53,809 nt of DNA from contig JAIVFH010000189.1 in NCBI GenBank assembly GCA_025765595.1, forward strand, positions 1 to 53,809, written 5' to 3'. The DNA is from Obelidium mucronatum (lineage: Eukaryota > Chytridiomycota > Chytridiomycetes > Chytridiales > Chytriomycetaceae). This document shows positions 20,756 through 30,451 of this stretch, piece by piece (position 1 is the stretch's first letter; the number at the start of each line of letters is the position of its first letter). Below the pieces are notes generated by a model. That model ran no database searches. It had not been told where the DNA came from and saw only the letters and a list, made by a program, of their open reading frames with translations. The position numbers were made by a program, and so were the translations under genes.

Positions 20756-22488
20756 ATGCGCGAACGTCGGGTGCACCGCCAAGTGCGAGAAATCGTGATC
20801 GATCGGCTCCAAGAAGGCCAATCGATCGCAACAGTCGCAAGTTGGACAAACCTACACAAAACAACTGTTGGCCGCATCAGCCGAACCTTCAAAGAGCACG
20901 GAACTTTATTCAATCCTTCAACAAATATGTCTGGCCGACGGCCCGAACTTGGATGGGAGGATCTGTGCGAGTTGGAAAAAATTAGAACAGAGAACCCGGA
21001 CCTTTACTTTGACAAGCTTGCTGCCGAGTTAAGCAGGCGCATTTCTCGCACAGTGACAAAACGCCAAATCGAACGCGCCTTCCATTCAATGGGTATTACC
21101 TATAAAAAGGTTTGTGTTGACATCATCGGTTTGCATGTATTAAACTCTAAAATCCAGCTCAGCGTGAAGTTCAAGCAGCGATGCCAAGAGGATGTTGAAG
21201 CGTTTCAAGAGCGTATATACAGTGAAATTGATCCAGAGTTTACTTGGTGGCTTGATGAGATGCGTGTGGATGAGAAAAACACCTGCAGGACACGTGGCTT
21301 CAGTAAAACATCCAAACGAGCACAAGCAGATCAAACCGCTGGGAGTTTGAAGGGTATTGCAGGTTGCTTGTCAACCTGTCATGTTAAGGGGGAGTTTGAG
21401 GGGGTTGAAGGCCAATTCCTTGTAGTTCTATTTATAGAAAAGATGTTCCTACTTTGTTTAAATGGTTTGAGGGTTAAGAAGGGGGTTTTTAATAGCTCTA
21501 TTTTTAGAAAATGGACACGTTCAAGCTGTTGCTTCCCTGGCAATTCAAGGAAAATTGACTTGGAAACAAAGTAACTCCCGACAACACAACTGTCTCAATA
21601 AGTGTTTTTTGACCTGAGTAATCATGTTTTGCTTATATTATGTTCTAGCTGCTGTCATGTCAGGCTTGTCCACCTGAAAACCAGAATAAGCTTTCCTCTA
21701 ATTGATTTCATCAACTAACACAAATAATGGAAGCTCTAAAGAAGGCAAAATAAGAAGTGACTCAAGGCTAGATTAATGCCTAGTAAGCAGCACAGATTGC
21801 AGGCAGACTCATGATGAGAATCTGTCTGCTTTTGGCTTGTTTGACATCTTCTGGTCATCCCCCAAGATTTTAAATTTGGAAACAAAGAAGAGAGCCTCTT
21901 TTAATTTTCTGGTAATCAAAATAGAAATTCTGATTTATCGCACACACCCCTAAAAAGAAATTTTCTCCTTGCAAGTGTTGCCATCCCACTAGGTCCTAAT
22001 TTCTCTGGAGTTGCAACCTGCACTGCGAGGAAGCAAAGCGACTGAGCGTATGTCTCTAGTTGAATGTCAATACTGCATTGATGGTTCTGGAAACGCAGCA
22101 ATCTTTTTGGACTTCTTAGAGAACGAGCTTGTGAGTACTGGGTTTATAATATGGCTACTGAAGCAATTGATTGTAGCTCCCGAAAATGCCGTTTGGCTCA
22201 TGGCTGATTATGGACAATGCCAAAATACACCATGACGAAGAAACTGTGGATCTCTGTGTGCGGTTTGGAGTGACAGCTGTATACTTGCCGCCCTATTGTC
22301 CGTTCCTGAATCCGATTGAGCATGTTTTCTCCAAGATTAAGGCTTGGCTTCGCCGAGTGAAAGAAGACCTGTCAGAGTTATATTCTCTTCATGATTTGAT
22401 TCATTTGGCATGTTCAAGAATCACAGAAGGAGATGCATATGGATATATTAGGCATTGTGGGTATTATTATGGAAGCAAAAATGTGTGA
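20756..22488 (+). CDS. DD34E (Tc1/mariner, DDE_3) transposase of element N
   Basis: The start is probably ATG at 20,756 (MRERRVHRQVREIVIDRL). A paired-type HTH follows (SIATVASWTNLHKTTVGRIS; SRTVTKRQIERAFHSMGI). An in-phase 48-nt intron (21,110-21,157) joins ITYKK to LSVKFKQRC. Catalytic residues are WWLDEM (first D), WLIMDNAKIHH (second D) and NPIEHVFSKIK (E), with 34 residues between the last two. A 46-nt intron (22,131-22,176) joins FLENEL to LPKMPFG and restores the frame. Between 21,354 and about 22,027 there is a 670-bp block that starts with the T/B-type sequence GCAGGTTGCTTGTCAACC; a GT...AG reading (GTATTG to TGCGAG) removes it in phase, so it is either a long intron or an insertion. 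Activity is uncertain for that reason. Confidence 0.8.
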
Positions 22489-22503
22489 ATAAATGTTTAT
22501 CAA

Positions 22504-23667
22504 TCAATTGTTTTCTTTCGCAATCTGGAGAATCATGTTTGCATGTCCAAATGGCAATCCAAAGGATATAAGTTGTGCCTCAGATATAAATCGAATATTA
22601 TGGAGAGTGATGTGCTTGGTGGAAAACAGTCGGGAATAATGATCAAAACGTTCTGGGTTGCCCTCCTTCTCACCAAGATCCTTCAATAGCTCCTCCATAG
22701 TGGCAAACTTATTTGCAGTGGTAGCGGCTTGGCTTGATCGCGGACTTGCAGGTGCAACACCAGATAGCTTCTCCAGAATTGAGTCCAGATTGATATTAAC
22801 ATTCACAATTGGAGTTGTTGCTGCTCCAGTCAAAGTTGAGCTCTTCCTAACGCCAGGTCTGTTTTCTGTTTCATTGAAGAGTCGGAAGCGTGGGGGTCTT
22901 TCAATGGTTGCAAAGCCAATGTCCTTCATCTGTTTCGGAAGTATTAGCAAAGTTCAAAGGAGAATAAAGGCATCATACCAATGCATCTGCCCAAGCGTTT
23001 TCTCTGACCTCATCCAAAACCCACGAACGAGATCTTGATGGAGATGGAGATCCTGATTTGGGTGTTGAACTTGTTGTCACCCGCTTTGCAGCAGAGGAAA
23101 CTGTGGCAACTATTGGAGCGCGAGTTGGAATTGTTGTACAGAACATTGCCCATTTGGCCTTGACTCTGGTCTTGCCAAGCTCTTCACGAAATTCCATCAG
23201 AGTCTCATCCAATGCCTTGCATGAATTCTTTCCAGTCTTGGGCTTTCCCCACAAAATATTGGACACAGAAGAGGCAGAGAAATCGTTTCCAAAGGCAGTG
23301 GCAATCAAATCCTGAATAGAGGCAAGTTACTTTGTGTGCAAAACAAACAACTACCAACCTGTACATGAGCAACAGTGCATGTTTCCCCGTTGGCAATCAC
23401 AATCTCACGAGGCTTGTTTGTTCCTCCTGCTTTCTTTTGATTCCCTCCCAAACGGGTCACAATAAATGTTGAGACTTTCAATTTCGCCACAGCCGTAGTT
23501 GTGTCACCCATCTCACCATCACTCTCGCTGATGTCATCACTAGATTCCGGCTCTTCATTCTCCTTATTTTTCTTGCTTCTTTTGCTTGTTGGCTGATCAC
23601 TACCACTGCTTGTCAGTGTGGATCGCTTTGGTGTCCCCACCGGCACACTGCTATAAGGGGAATCCAT
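22504..23667 (-). CDS. Element N partner protein, 355 aa, SAM-like C-terminus
   Basis: Three exons (23,359-23,667; 22,979-23,311; 22,504-22,929), all phase 0, with introns of 47 and 49 nt, no stops and no frameshifts. The N-terminus is disordered: Ser/Thr-rich, basic cluster (TSKRSKKNKE), then acidic (EEPESSDDISESDGE). The middle region (KLKVSTFIVTRLGG, ANGETCTVAHVQDLIATAFG, SSVSNILWGKPKTGK) is unrecognised. The last 65 residues (TMEELLKDLG, FDHYSRLFSTKHITLHNIRF, QLISFGLPFGHANMILQIAK) resemble a sterile-alpha-motif fold, with a helix ending in LGI/L-x-x-G-H. An intact gene in a transposon implies selection or recent insertion. A role as transposase partner, DNA-end binder or host-factor adaptor is inference. 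Confidence 0.72.
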
Positions 23668-24269
23668 TTTCGAATTTGAATTTGAATTTGAAAAGTGCAA
23701 CTTTTCGGTGCTTTGCTTTAACTTGACTTGAATTCAAAAGGTAACTCAGTCAAATAGAAATAACAATGGAAGAATAATGATTTGTAACATGTGTGAGACA
23801 CAAGTTTGTATTTCGTCATTCATGAAACCCATTGAGGGCACTGGGCAACAACTTTTTCCATTTGAGTGAAATTTTTGGCAGAAAATTTCAGGATGAAGGC
23901 TCAGAAAAATTTTCTGATGGCTTCAAACCCCACCAGATGCTCAACGTTTTTGAGATTTGGAGTCCCAACGGGGATCCTAGTAGGACCCCTAGCCGCGTTT
24001 GACTAGCTTTCCAACTAGGACTATCAACGCGATATTAGCGATGGGCTGAAAAAGCCGTTAGGAGCTGTAAATCCAATTGGAAGCGCATTTGGAGCTCAAT
24101 TGGAGTCCGTTTGGAGTGCCGTTAGGCCTAACGGACAGCCTAGTCCGATTCGGAGTCCGAATTGGACCCAAATTGGGCCCTAATCGGGCCCTAATCGGAC
24201 TCCGAATCGTTTTCCGAATAGGAGTCCGAATAGGGTCCGAATCGGGAGTGCCGCTCGCTATAGTACGTG

Positions 24270-24897
24270 CCTCAAACTCCCCCTTAACATGACAGGTTGA
24301 CAAGCAGCCTGCAATCGCGATCAACGTGACGCTGTAGCTCCAATATATTGGCAATAAACAATCCTTTAATTGTGTAAGAGGGTTTTCCTTTATTGCATGT
24401 GCATTGATACTTGGTGATATCACTCTCTCTTTGATCCCTGCTTTGCCTGTTCCATCTTCTCCATATTTGCTTGTTTCCATTGCAGCCTTTTCTTGTTTTG
24501 CTGCACTGCCCAACTTGGCACCATCTCAACTACTGCATCCCTCCCACCATCAAACCTGCAATTGCTATACTCTTCTATACTTAGCAAGTCCCCTTGCAAC
24601 TCTTGACAACCACCATTGTTGCCCTTAAAGATAGTAGAGCGGTAATAAAACCAAACCATATAGTAGTGGTACTTAACATTTGTGTTCCCCCAAAGGAACT
24701 TGTGCTTGCTGGGGCAATTGTATTTGGAAAGATTACATGTGCGCCACCCATGATAGATGTCGCGTCCTTGGTTGTTGAGACTGTGATCACAGCGTTATTT
24801 ATTGATTATAAACAGCTGTCTTCCTTATTTAATACATTTTTTGTGACTTATTCTTAAGTTTTAGTGACAGTTGGGGTGTAGCAGCCTGTGAAACAGT
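24270..24897 (-). repeat. Repeat B, copy 1 (internally deleted relative of the 34-36.9 kb element)
   Basis: In reverse complement it begins TTCACAGGCTGCTACACCCC, runs through AATGTATTAAATAAGGAA, then jumps to coding-like sequence (KDATSIMGGAHVIFP; GNTNVKYHYYMVWFYY; LLSIEEYSNCRFDG). It ends with CGATTGCAGGCTGCTTGTCA and GTTTGAGG at the A junction. The same 620 bp occurs at 45,783-46,408. The 34.18-34.27 and 36.36-36.74 kb segments contain its two halves separated by 2 kb, so B is a deletion derivative. Confidence 0.8.
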
Positions 24898-24899
24898 GG

Positions 24900-25080
24900 T
24901 TTGCGGCTTGCGCCCCACATAAAAAGGTACAGAGCGGCCTGCCAACAGGCCATGGCACAGGTTGCAAGCGGCCCACTAGCGGCTCGTCAGCAGGTCGCAA
25001 GCAGCCCTTGAGCGGCTTGTGACACGACTGGTATTGCAACTCGCGAGGTCCGGCCTGCATCCCCAATTGGTTCAAGTTAA
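24900..25080 (-). repeat. Short-word array, GC-rich type (beta)
   Basis: The sequence is built almost wholly of variants of AAGCCGC, GGCCGCTTG and GACCTGCTGACGAGCCGC in both orientations. Related arrays are at 34,023-34,196 and 39,255-39,425. In each case repeat B or its parent element starts right after it. Confidence 0.8.
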
Positions 25081-25128
25081 TACTCAGAGGATTTGAGGAA
25101 ACAACAGCGGAAGAAAGGATCCGCTTAC

Positions 25129-25722
25129 CGAAAACATAGCGGTCTTTCCGATACAGCACATACAGAATTTCAACAAGCAGCTTTGTCAACTTGGCCACAA
25201 TAAGAGTGACTCTGATTTTGGCTTTTGGTGGTTCTGGTCCTGGACTTTTGTCGGCTTCATCTGCTGAATGTTGTTAGCCAAGCAATAAAACCAATCTCTC
25301 ACCATCATCGTAATCCAAAGCAAAAGGCTGCGTATCACTAATGGAGCTGCGGATAGAGCCAGACGACTGCGGCTGGCTTGACACTTGTTCGTCTTTGTCA
25401 TCATCTTCGTCTTCATCATCCAAGTCTTCGTCATCATTCCGTCTATCAGACTCGCTTGAGGATGCATGGACATCGTCATCATCAGCGCCATTGTCTGCGT
25501 CACTTTCAGATTGGATTCCCTGTTTGTCTGGTGAACTTACAGACCCTGTTGTGTGATTTAAATGATTAAAATTGAAGAAACCCCATTTTAACAATGCTTA
25601 CGTCTTCTGCGCCTTTCCATAGCGGTCTCATCGCGTTCAGCAGAGCTGGGCGTCTTGCTGTAGGTTTTGCACGCGGGCTGTTTGGCTGGTGTTGGTGATG
25701 CTTTGCGCTTAGTCTTGGACAT
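25129..25722 (-). CDS. X2: acidic accessory protein, 3' exon missing
   Basis: Three exons in phase (25,602-25,722; 25,303-25,545; 25,129-25,263). The start (MSKTKRKASPTPAKQPA) is basic. Exon 2 is strongly acidic and Ser-rich (ESDADNGADDDD, DEDLDDEDEDDDKDE). Exon 3 (PGPEPPKAKIRVTLIVAKL, LLVEILYVLYRKDRYVF) is more ordered. The last donor (GTAAGC at 25,128) opens into the beta word array and no final exon can be placed, so the gene is cut there. An identical exon 3 recurs at 39,054-39,195. The ATG overlaps the stop of the upstream frame (TAATG). Function unknown; the composition suggests a nuclear protein. Confidence 0.5.
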
Positions 25723-27318
25723 TAAAAATAAAGAAACATACCTGCAATTGTTGGACCAACAATTGCAACATCGTCGTCACTTTCATTTTCTTTGTCATCG
25801 GAAATGTGGAGAATAAAGCCACTCTCACTCCCATCTTTGCGTTGGCGTTGCTCCCTGCGAACTTCATTCTGGATTGCTTCCTGCAGGTTGATCCGCAACT
25901 CCCCCAGTGGGACCCTGTGCAAGCGCTCCGCATTCTTTGATCCATCCACGTTTGTTTTGCTGGGTTCTGGGTACAGCTGTGTGGTAAAACGCACCTTGAA
26001 CATGTAGTTCACATTCTTGCAATCTATAACAGCAAAAAACAGAGCCTTAGCAATACATATACACTTAAAGTCAAATAAAACATTACCGTAGATGAATTGC
26101 GGCATGAGTTTTCTTGCTATGTCAAGGTCCAGCTCTTTTTTGTCAGTATACATGACACCAAACCCCACTTGTCCAGCCAGAGCTGCAAAGTCATCCATCG
26201 TCTGTAAGAAATTTGAAAAGACTCAACAGTTTTTTTCAGTGTTGTTAAGACAATCGCCTTGGAAGCTCCTTAAACAGTCATTGGGAACTCTTTGGAATTT
26301 TGTTCCCAAGGAAAGTTCCTTGGAGTTAAAGAAAGTTCCTAAGGAACTTTCCTTACTAGTCAGGGCAGTCCTTGGGTTCAAACCCCCCTGGGGTCAATTA
26401 CTCCCAAATATTTTGGGGACACAGATGTGTACATACAACAGTCATTAGCTGTTTGTCGTTCTCTTTCAGGTGGTAGTTGTACACCACTGGCGCAAAGTTA
26501 GTATTCAACATACTTAAATAAGGCATGTTAGATATAGTGGGTAGGATATTGCCAAGATTATATGAGGCACCAGCTCTCGCATTGCATCTGTGCATGTGTT
26601 GGGCGCCAATTTTGAGATGTTTAACCAAAGTTTTTTAAAAACAACCCAAAGTTTCTGTTATTGTGAAAAGACAAACAGAGAGTAGGGAAGGAAGTGAATA
26701 AATAACCCACATATACACTCAGAAGTCTGCCCTGTATTGCCCAGGCGTGTACAATTCCCCATCAACAATTGGGAGCCCTTCCATGAGTTCCCCATCAACC
26801 AAAACCATCCGATCGGGTCCCCAATCCGATCCCACATCCAAACTTGAATATGACAGTATTTCATCATCGTCGTCCTCCGCTTTTGGTGTTGGTCCAGGAG
26901 ATCCACCAAATCTGTCATCCCCACGATTCCATCCAGTGCCAACAGGTTCCATCTTCACTTGTTCTTTTGATTCCATCTTCATCTGTTTTTTGATTTGTAT
27001 AATTCTTTTGACAGATTGAGCCGTATCCGCGCTTTTGGCTTAGTGTTGCTTGGTGCAGCATTGATGTACTCCACATCTGTTGATCTCCTTGACGCTGTCC
27101 CTCGATCAAGCTGAATTGTTGCCTTTGGTTTCTTTGAGTTAACTCTGTTGGAGAGGACCACCTGGGAGGCCGTGATTGCCTTGGTTTGTTCTGTTCCCCT
27201 GCTTCAATTTTGGTGCTTGTCGACGCGATCCTGGTTTGGCACACTGGCTCAGCCACGGTGTCTTGGTTGGATCCACGATTTCCTGAGGATTGGCTCGCAA
27301 TCGTGTTAATGGGGACAT
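25722..27318 (-). pseudogene. X1: decayed multi-exon accessory gene of the KDZ cargo
   Basis: It begins MSPLTRLRANPQ at 27,318. Coherent blocks then appear in changing frames without splice sites: DTVAEPVCQTRIASTSTK, KPKATIQLDRGTASRRSTDV, KARIRLNLSKELYKS, EPVGTGWNRGDDRFGGSP, VDGELMEGLPIVDGELYTPG. Later exons look intact: MDDFAALAGQVGFGVMYTDK (26,100-26,198), then NYMFKVRFTTQLYPEPS and LHRVPLGELRINLQEAIQN with an acidic tail (about 25,730-26,020). The frame changes are mostly shared with the second copy, so decay predates the duplication. VGFGVMYT...ARKLMPQF is weakly like VGIRFSYLT...LSKEFPNF in the K2 partner, so X1 may be a diverged partner gene. Confidence 0.45.
26265..26355. repeat. Inverted-word cluster (GGAACTTTCCTT / AAGGAAAGTTCC)
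   Basis: Several copies of GGAACTTTCCTT and its complement alternate within 90 bp in an X1 non-coding segment, followed by GGGTTCAAACCCC, a box-B-like motif. The mirrored copy ends the window (about 53,735-53,809). Confidence 0.75.
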
Positions 27319-27528
27319 AATATTAAAAATAAGTAGTAAGTGAAGAAAACACACATACCACAATCAGCAATCAATGAATCATGCTTGGTGTTTCAGCAGG
27401 GAGGCCAAAAAAGATTAATACAGCGATAGGGGGATTGTTGTACACTTGCAGTTTGACATTATTGCCGTTTAATTTCGTCCCGCCAAAAGTGTCTTAACAA
27501 AAATGGCAAAAATGCGCAGTTAGTAGTG

Positions 27529-27706
27529 ATGAATGGGCTTTCTCATTCTCCTACTTTGCAGATACGCAGATGATGAATGGGCTTTCTCATTCTCTCTGTC
27601 CTGCGGCGCGAGTTTGTTGTTTGATTCAGTGGTGATGAATGGGCTTTCTTGTTCTCCCGCTCCCAAACACTTCTATGATGACGAATGGGCTTTCTCATTC
27701 TCTCTG
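27529..27706. repeat. Four iterated 23-bp motifs upstream of X1
   Basis: GATGAATGGGCTTTCTCATT (plus CTC) or close variants start at about 27,529, 27,572, 27,631 and 27,678, spaced 43-59 bp. They lie between the X1 start (27,318) and the end of the KDZ gene (27,773), where X1's promoter should be. The mirrored set is at 52,386-52,563. Confidence 0.85.
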
Positions 27707-27772
27707 TACTGTGTTTCTCACTGTCGACGCAAGGGGCGCGAAAACCAAGTTCCTAAATGTGAGTTTTGTTAT

Positions 27773-29655
27773 TTATTCATCCTCTGCTTCCTCATCCCCT
27801 TCCACTCCTTCACCATCATCTTTGTTGGTGTCTTCATCATCCTCCTCGTCATCTTTTTCTGGTTGTTCCCCCTCGGCTTCCATTTGGTCTTTGCTTTTGT
27901 TTCTAATAACTCTTTTCTTCTTTGAAATCCTGTTCTGGATGTCCGCGTTTCTCAAGTCTGTGAGACACCACATAATGAAATCCGCTTGGACAGGCTTGTG
28001 GAAGCAAATCAGGTGAGCAGTTTGATCGAACCACATGTTCTGCCGCGGACGTGTTAAACCTTCCCTTTCCATTTGCAGGCCCTCCTGACGTCAATTCCTT
28101 GAATTTTGCTGGATCGCAATGCTCTGTACAGAAGTTGTCCCTGTGCATCCGAAAGTGGAACCTGTCAACCACAAACGTAACAGTCTTGTACAAGAACCTG
28201 ATTCCAACAAAGATTGGTGGTAAGTATAAGAACAGAACACTATATAATGAACAGAGCGCGTAATAATAAATAAGTAAAGTGCACCTTTCATATATTGTGA
28301 ATTTTCCTGCTATGTGTCGGGCGCGTAGGGATTGGAGCAAGCGGCAGGGCTCAAAGGTAGGTACTTTGCCCATTTGCACAAAACAGTGGCATAAGAAGCA
28401 AGAAATAAAGGTAGAAGACTCAAAAGAGTACATCTTAGATATTCCAATGATCATGCCGCAGCTCCACACAGCCATAAATATTCCAGGCAGGAACCGCTGC
28501 TTCAGACTGTACTTGAACCGCTGATCCCCTACTAACTCTTTTTCTATGCACTGTAGATGTTTGCATTTTCTTGGACTTTCGCGTCGCTTTAAAGCCCTTG
28601 TTTCACTGTTTCCCAATGATTTCCTGGACAGTCGCGTTGTGAGAGCTGAGTCCACAGGTACTCAAAACATTGTCTGTCTTTTTTCGCTTGCAGCCAGAGA
28701 TGATGCACTCATTCTTCAGCTGGGCATGCGATGAGCAGAACAATGTGTTCACACCAAGAATAGGCAACACACAGCCAGGCACAGAACACAAGAGATGTTC
28801 CATGACTTTCCCATCCATTACACTGCCAGATTTCTTTTCCGTTGTAAAACTGGTGGCACCCGTCGCAGCAGTGACACCACTTCCTGCTAAAGTAGTCAGT
28901 CATGAAGGTGGCGTATTCCCGCATCACGGGTCTGATGTCATGAATAGAATCACCTGTTTTTGGTAAGTATGGACCTAGAAATAGGGAGTTGTTCCACAAA
29001 TGTGTTGTTTTGGGGGCCCAGGAAGGTCTGAAGTGAGTGTACCGCATATGTTCATAGTCATCGTTGGCAGCAATCTTGGAGATGAACTGCTGCAGTAGTA
29101 CACGTAAAATCCACGTTTGAAGATCACTGCGCTGTCTGGATCAGGCGCTTTGATGGTTGGGAAGGCCAGTGAATATGTGCCCTGCTCACGATACAGCTTC
29201 ACCCTATGTGGAAGGCATGAGTAAATAAGCAATTTAGTATTTACCATGCAAGAAAATACCAACAGAAGGCCAGATGGCAGGTGCTTTAGCCAGAGATCCG
29301 CAAAAGGTATGGTGACGTAGTGCTGCTCATTGATCTTGAGGAACCCAACTGACAGGATTGTTTCAAGCAGATACATCTCTATCAACTGCTTCTGTTTGTC
29401 TTCGCTCATGTTTGCGACAGAATCCACATTGTACCACATGCGGCATTTAGTGCAGTTACCCTTGAACAGCAACGCGTAGTATGGGCCTTCCATCCCCAAC
29501 ACCACTACTTGTGTGCTGCTGAAAGTCAAGTTTTTGGTGCACCTGTGGCATTGCGAGAATGGAGCCACAAGGACAGATGGCTGGACAGGTTTCCAGTGAT
29601 TGACCGCGTCCATGCCTGGGCACTGGAATACTCTGTCAGCCAAGGTATTGTGCCT
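27773..29655 (-). pseudogene. KDZ-type transposase with CxC5/CxC6 clusters, inactive copy 1
   Basis: Recognisable blocks on the minus strand are CxC5-like (FSQCHRCTKNL, GNCTKCRMWYNVDS, 29,400-29,560), VKLYREQGTYSLAFPTIK, CxC6-like (CDGCHQFYNGKE; VMDGKVMEHLLCSVPGC; NTLFCSSHAQLKNECIISGC), FLPGIFMAVWSCGMIIGISK, VVDRFHFRMHRDNFCTEHCD, FNTSAAE and an acidic C-terminus. They line up with the K2 protein (39.9-42.0 kb). At least three frame changes (after FYVYY, near EIWQ, and after AAEH) and loss of the YDKAC motif (here EPCRLL) show it is dead. The same lesions occur in the second copy at 50.4-52.3 kb. Confidence 0.8.
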
Positions 29656-29701
29656 TTCACCCAAATCTCGATTTTCCCGGCCTAACAAATTTCCATTTCC
29701 T

Positions 29702-30439
29702 TCCTCCTCCGGCCAAACAGCAGGCTTGACATTCAAGGTTCTTGAGAGACAAGCAATTCAGATTTGTGAAGAGGATGTTGTACGTTTCTGCACAGAGCTG
29801 GAAGCAATCCCGTGGCTTCTGCATGCCTTGGTGTTTCTTGATGAAGTATCTCTGGATATGCTTCGGAATCAGGGCTGGTATTATAAGAATCAAGCTCTCG
29901 TTTTGCGTGGGGAATACAAGCGACGTCCTCAAGTTTCGCTTCTGCTTATTGGACTTGATGGACTCCTGGATGTGCACCACACTGAGGGCACATTCACTCG
30001 GGAACTATTTTTGGATTGTTGTGTTCGAACTGCTTCAAAATATGGCGTCAAGGTGTTTCCAGGATGGCACTCATTGTGGATCATGGACGGTGCAAAGATA
30101 CACTGCCATCCAGATATTGTGGAAACACTTCGTCTTATGGGAATCAAAGTTGTTTTTTTGCCGGCATACTGTCCTTTTTTCAAGCCCATTGAAATCTTGT
30201 TTGAAATGGTGAAGGGAAGATTAAAAAAGGTTTACAAGGAAAATGCAAAAACTGACCTTGTGTCAGTTGTAATGGGTGTGTTGAGAGAAGGGCTCTACAG
30301 AAAATGTGGATACACTTGGAAAGGATTCAGTGCAGGAACCGCCTTTAATGTTGATTTGGGTGGTGAATTCAGTGATAGCAGTGACAGCAGTGACAGCAAC
30401 AATAGTTTTGGTGATGATGGTTTATCAATACATGTATGA
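29702..30439 (+). pseudogene. DD34E transposase, N-terminally truncated (copy 1)
   Basis: The frame is open for 245 codons with the complete catalytic core: FLDEVSLDML (first D), LWIMDGAKIHCH (second D) and FFKPIEILFEMVK (E, 34 residues after the second D). It ends with a Ser/Asp repeat (SDSSDSSDSNNS). The DNA-binding half is missing: upstream of about 29,700 the sequence belongs to the opposed KDZ gene. It is convergent with the gene at 30,452-31,800, with 12 bp between the stops, the same layout as element N. The core is only distantly like the N transposase. Confidence 0.82.
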
Positions 30440-30451
30440 AATCATTTTTAA

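Larger units (their letters stand above)
20678..23718 (+). mobile_element. Element N: two-gene Tc1/mariner-type (DD34E) transposon
   Basis: The 3,041-bp element has perfect terminal inverted repeats (AAGCAAAGCACCGAAAAGTT, then TGCACTTTTCAAATTCAAAT and further AAATTC repeats) and a TA duplication (20,676-20,677 and 23,719-23,720). The empty site is seen in the other A copies (ATTAATTAACTTG). It holds a transposase gene on the plus strand and a second, intact three-exon gene on the minus strand. They converge, with 15 bp between the stop codons. The second gene's start codon lies only about 50 bp from the right end, just inside the repeat. Confidence 0.88.
19965..24269 (-). mobile_element. Element A, copy 3 (interrupted by element N)
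   Basis: It runs from the right-type end (CAGCCCGGGGTCC then GAGCGGCA, 19,965) to the left-type end (GTACGTG, ending 24,269), and matches the 1.24-kb copy 2 apart from the 3.04-kb insertion at 20,678. It has no coding content of its own. It consists of word arrays at both ends (about 19,975-20,260 and 23,935-24,255) around an AT-rich core. Confidence 0.88.

Noticed and set aside
22186..22230. Frameshift in the N transposase before the second catalytic Asp
   Set aside because: A 46-nt GT-AG intron (22,131-22,176) puts FLENEL and LPKMPFGSWLIMDN in one frame, so no indel is needed.
20676..23720. TTAA target duplication (piggyBac-like) for element N
   Set aside because: TTAA also fits the flanks, but the DD34E transposase and the extra matching A/T in the terminal repeats favour the TA reading.
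26370..26395. tRNA gene suggested by GGGTTCAAACCCC
   Set aside because: Only the T-arm motif is present; no D arm or acceptor stem can be formed around it.
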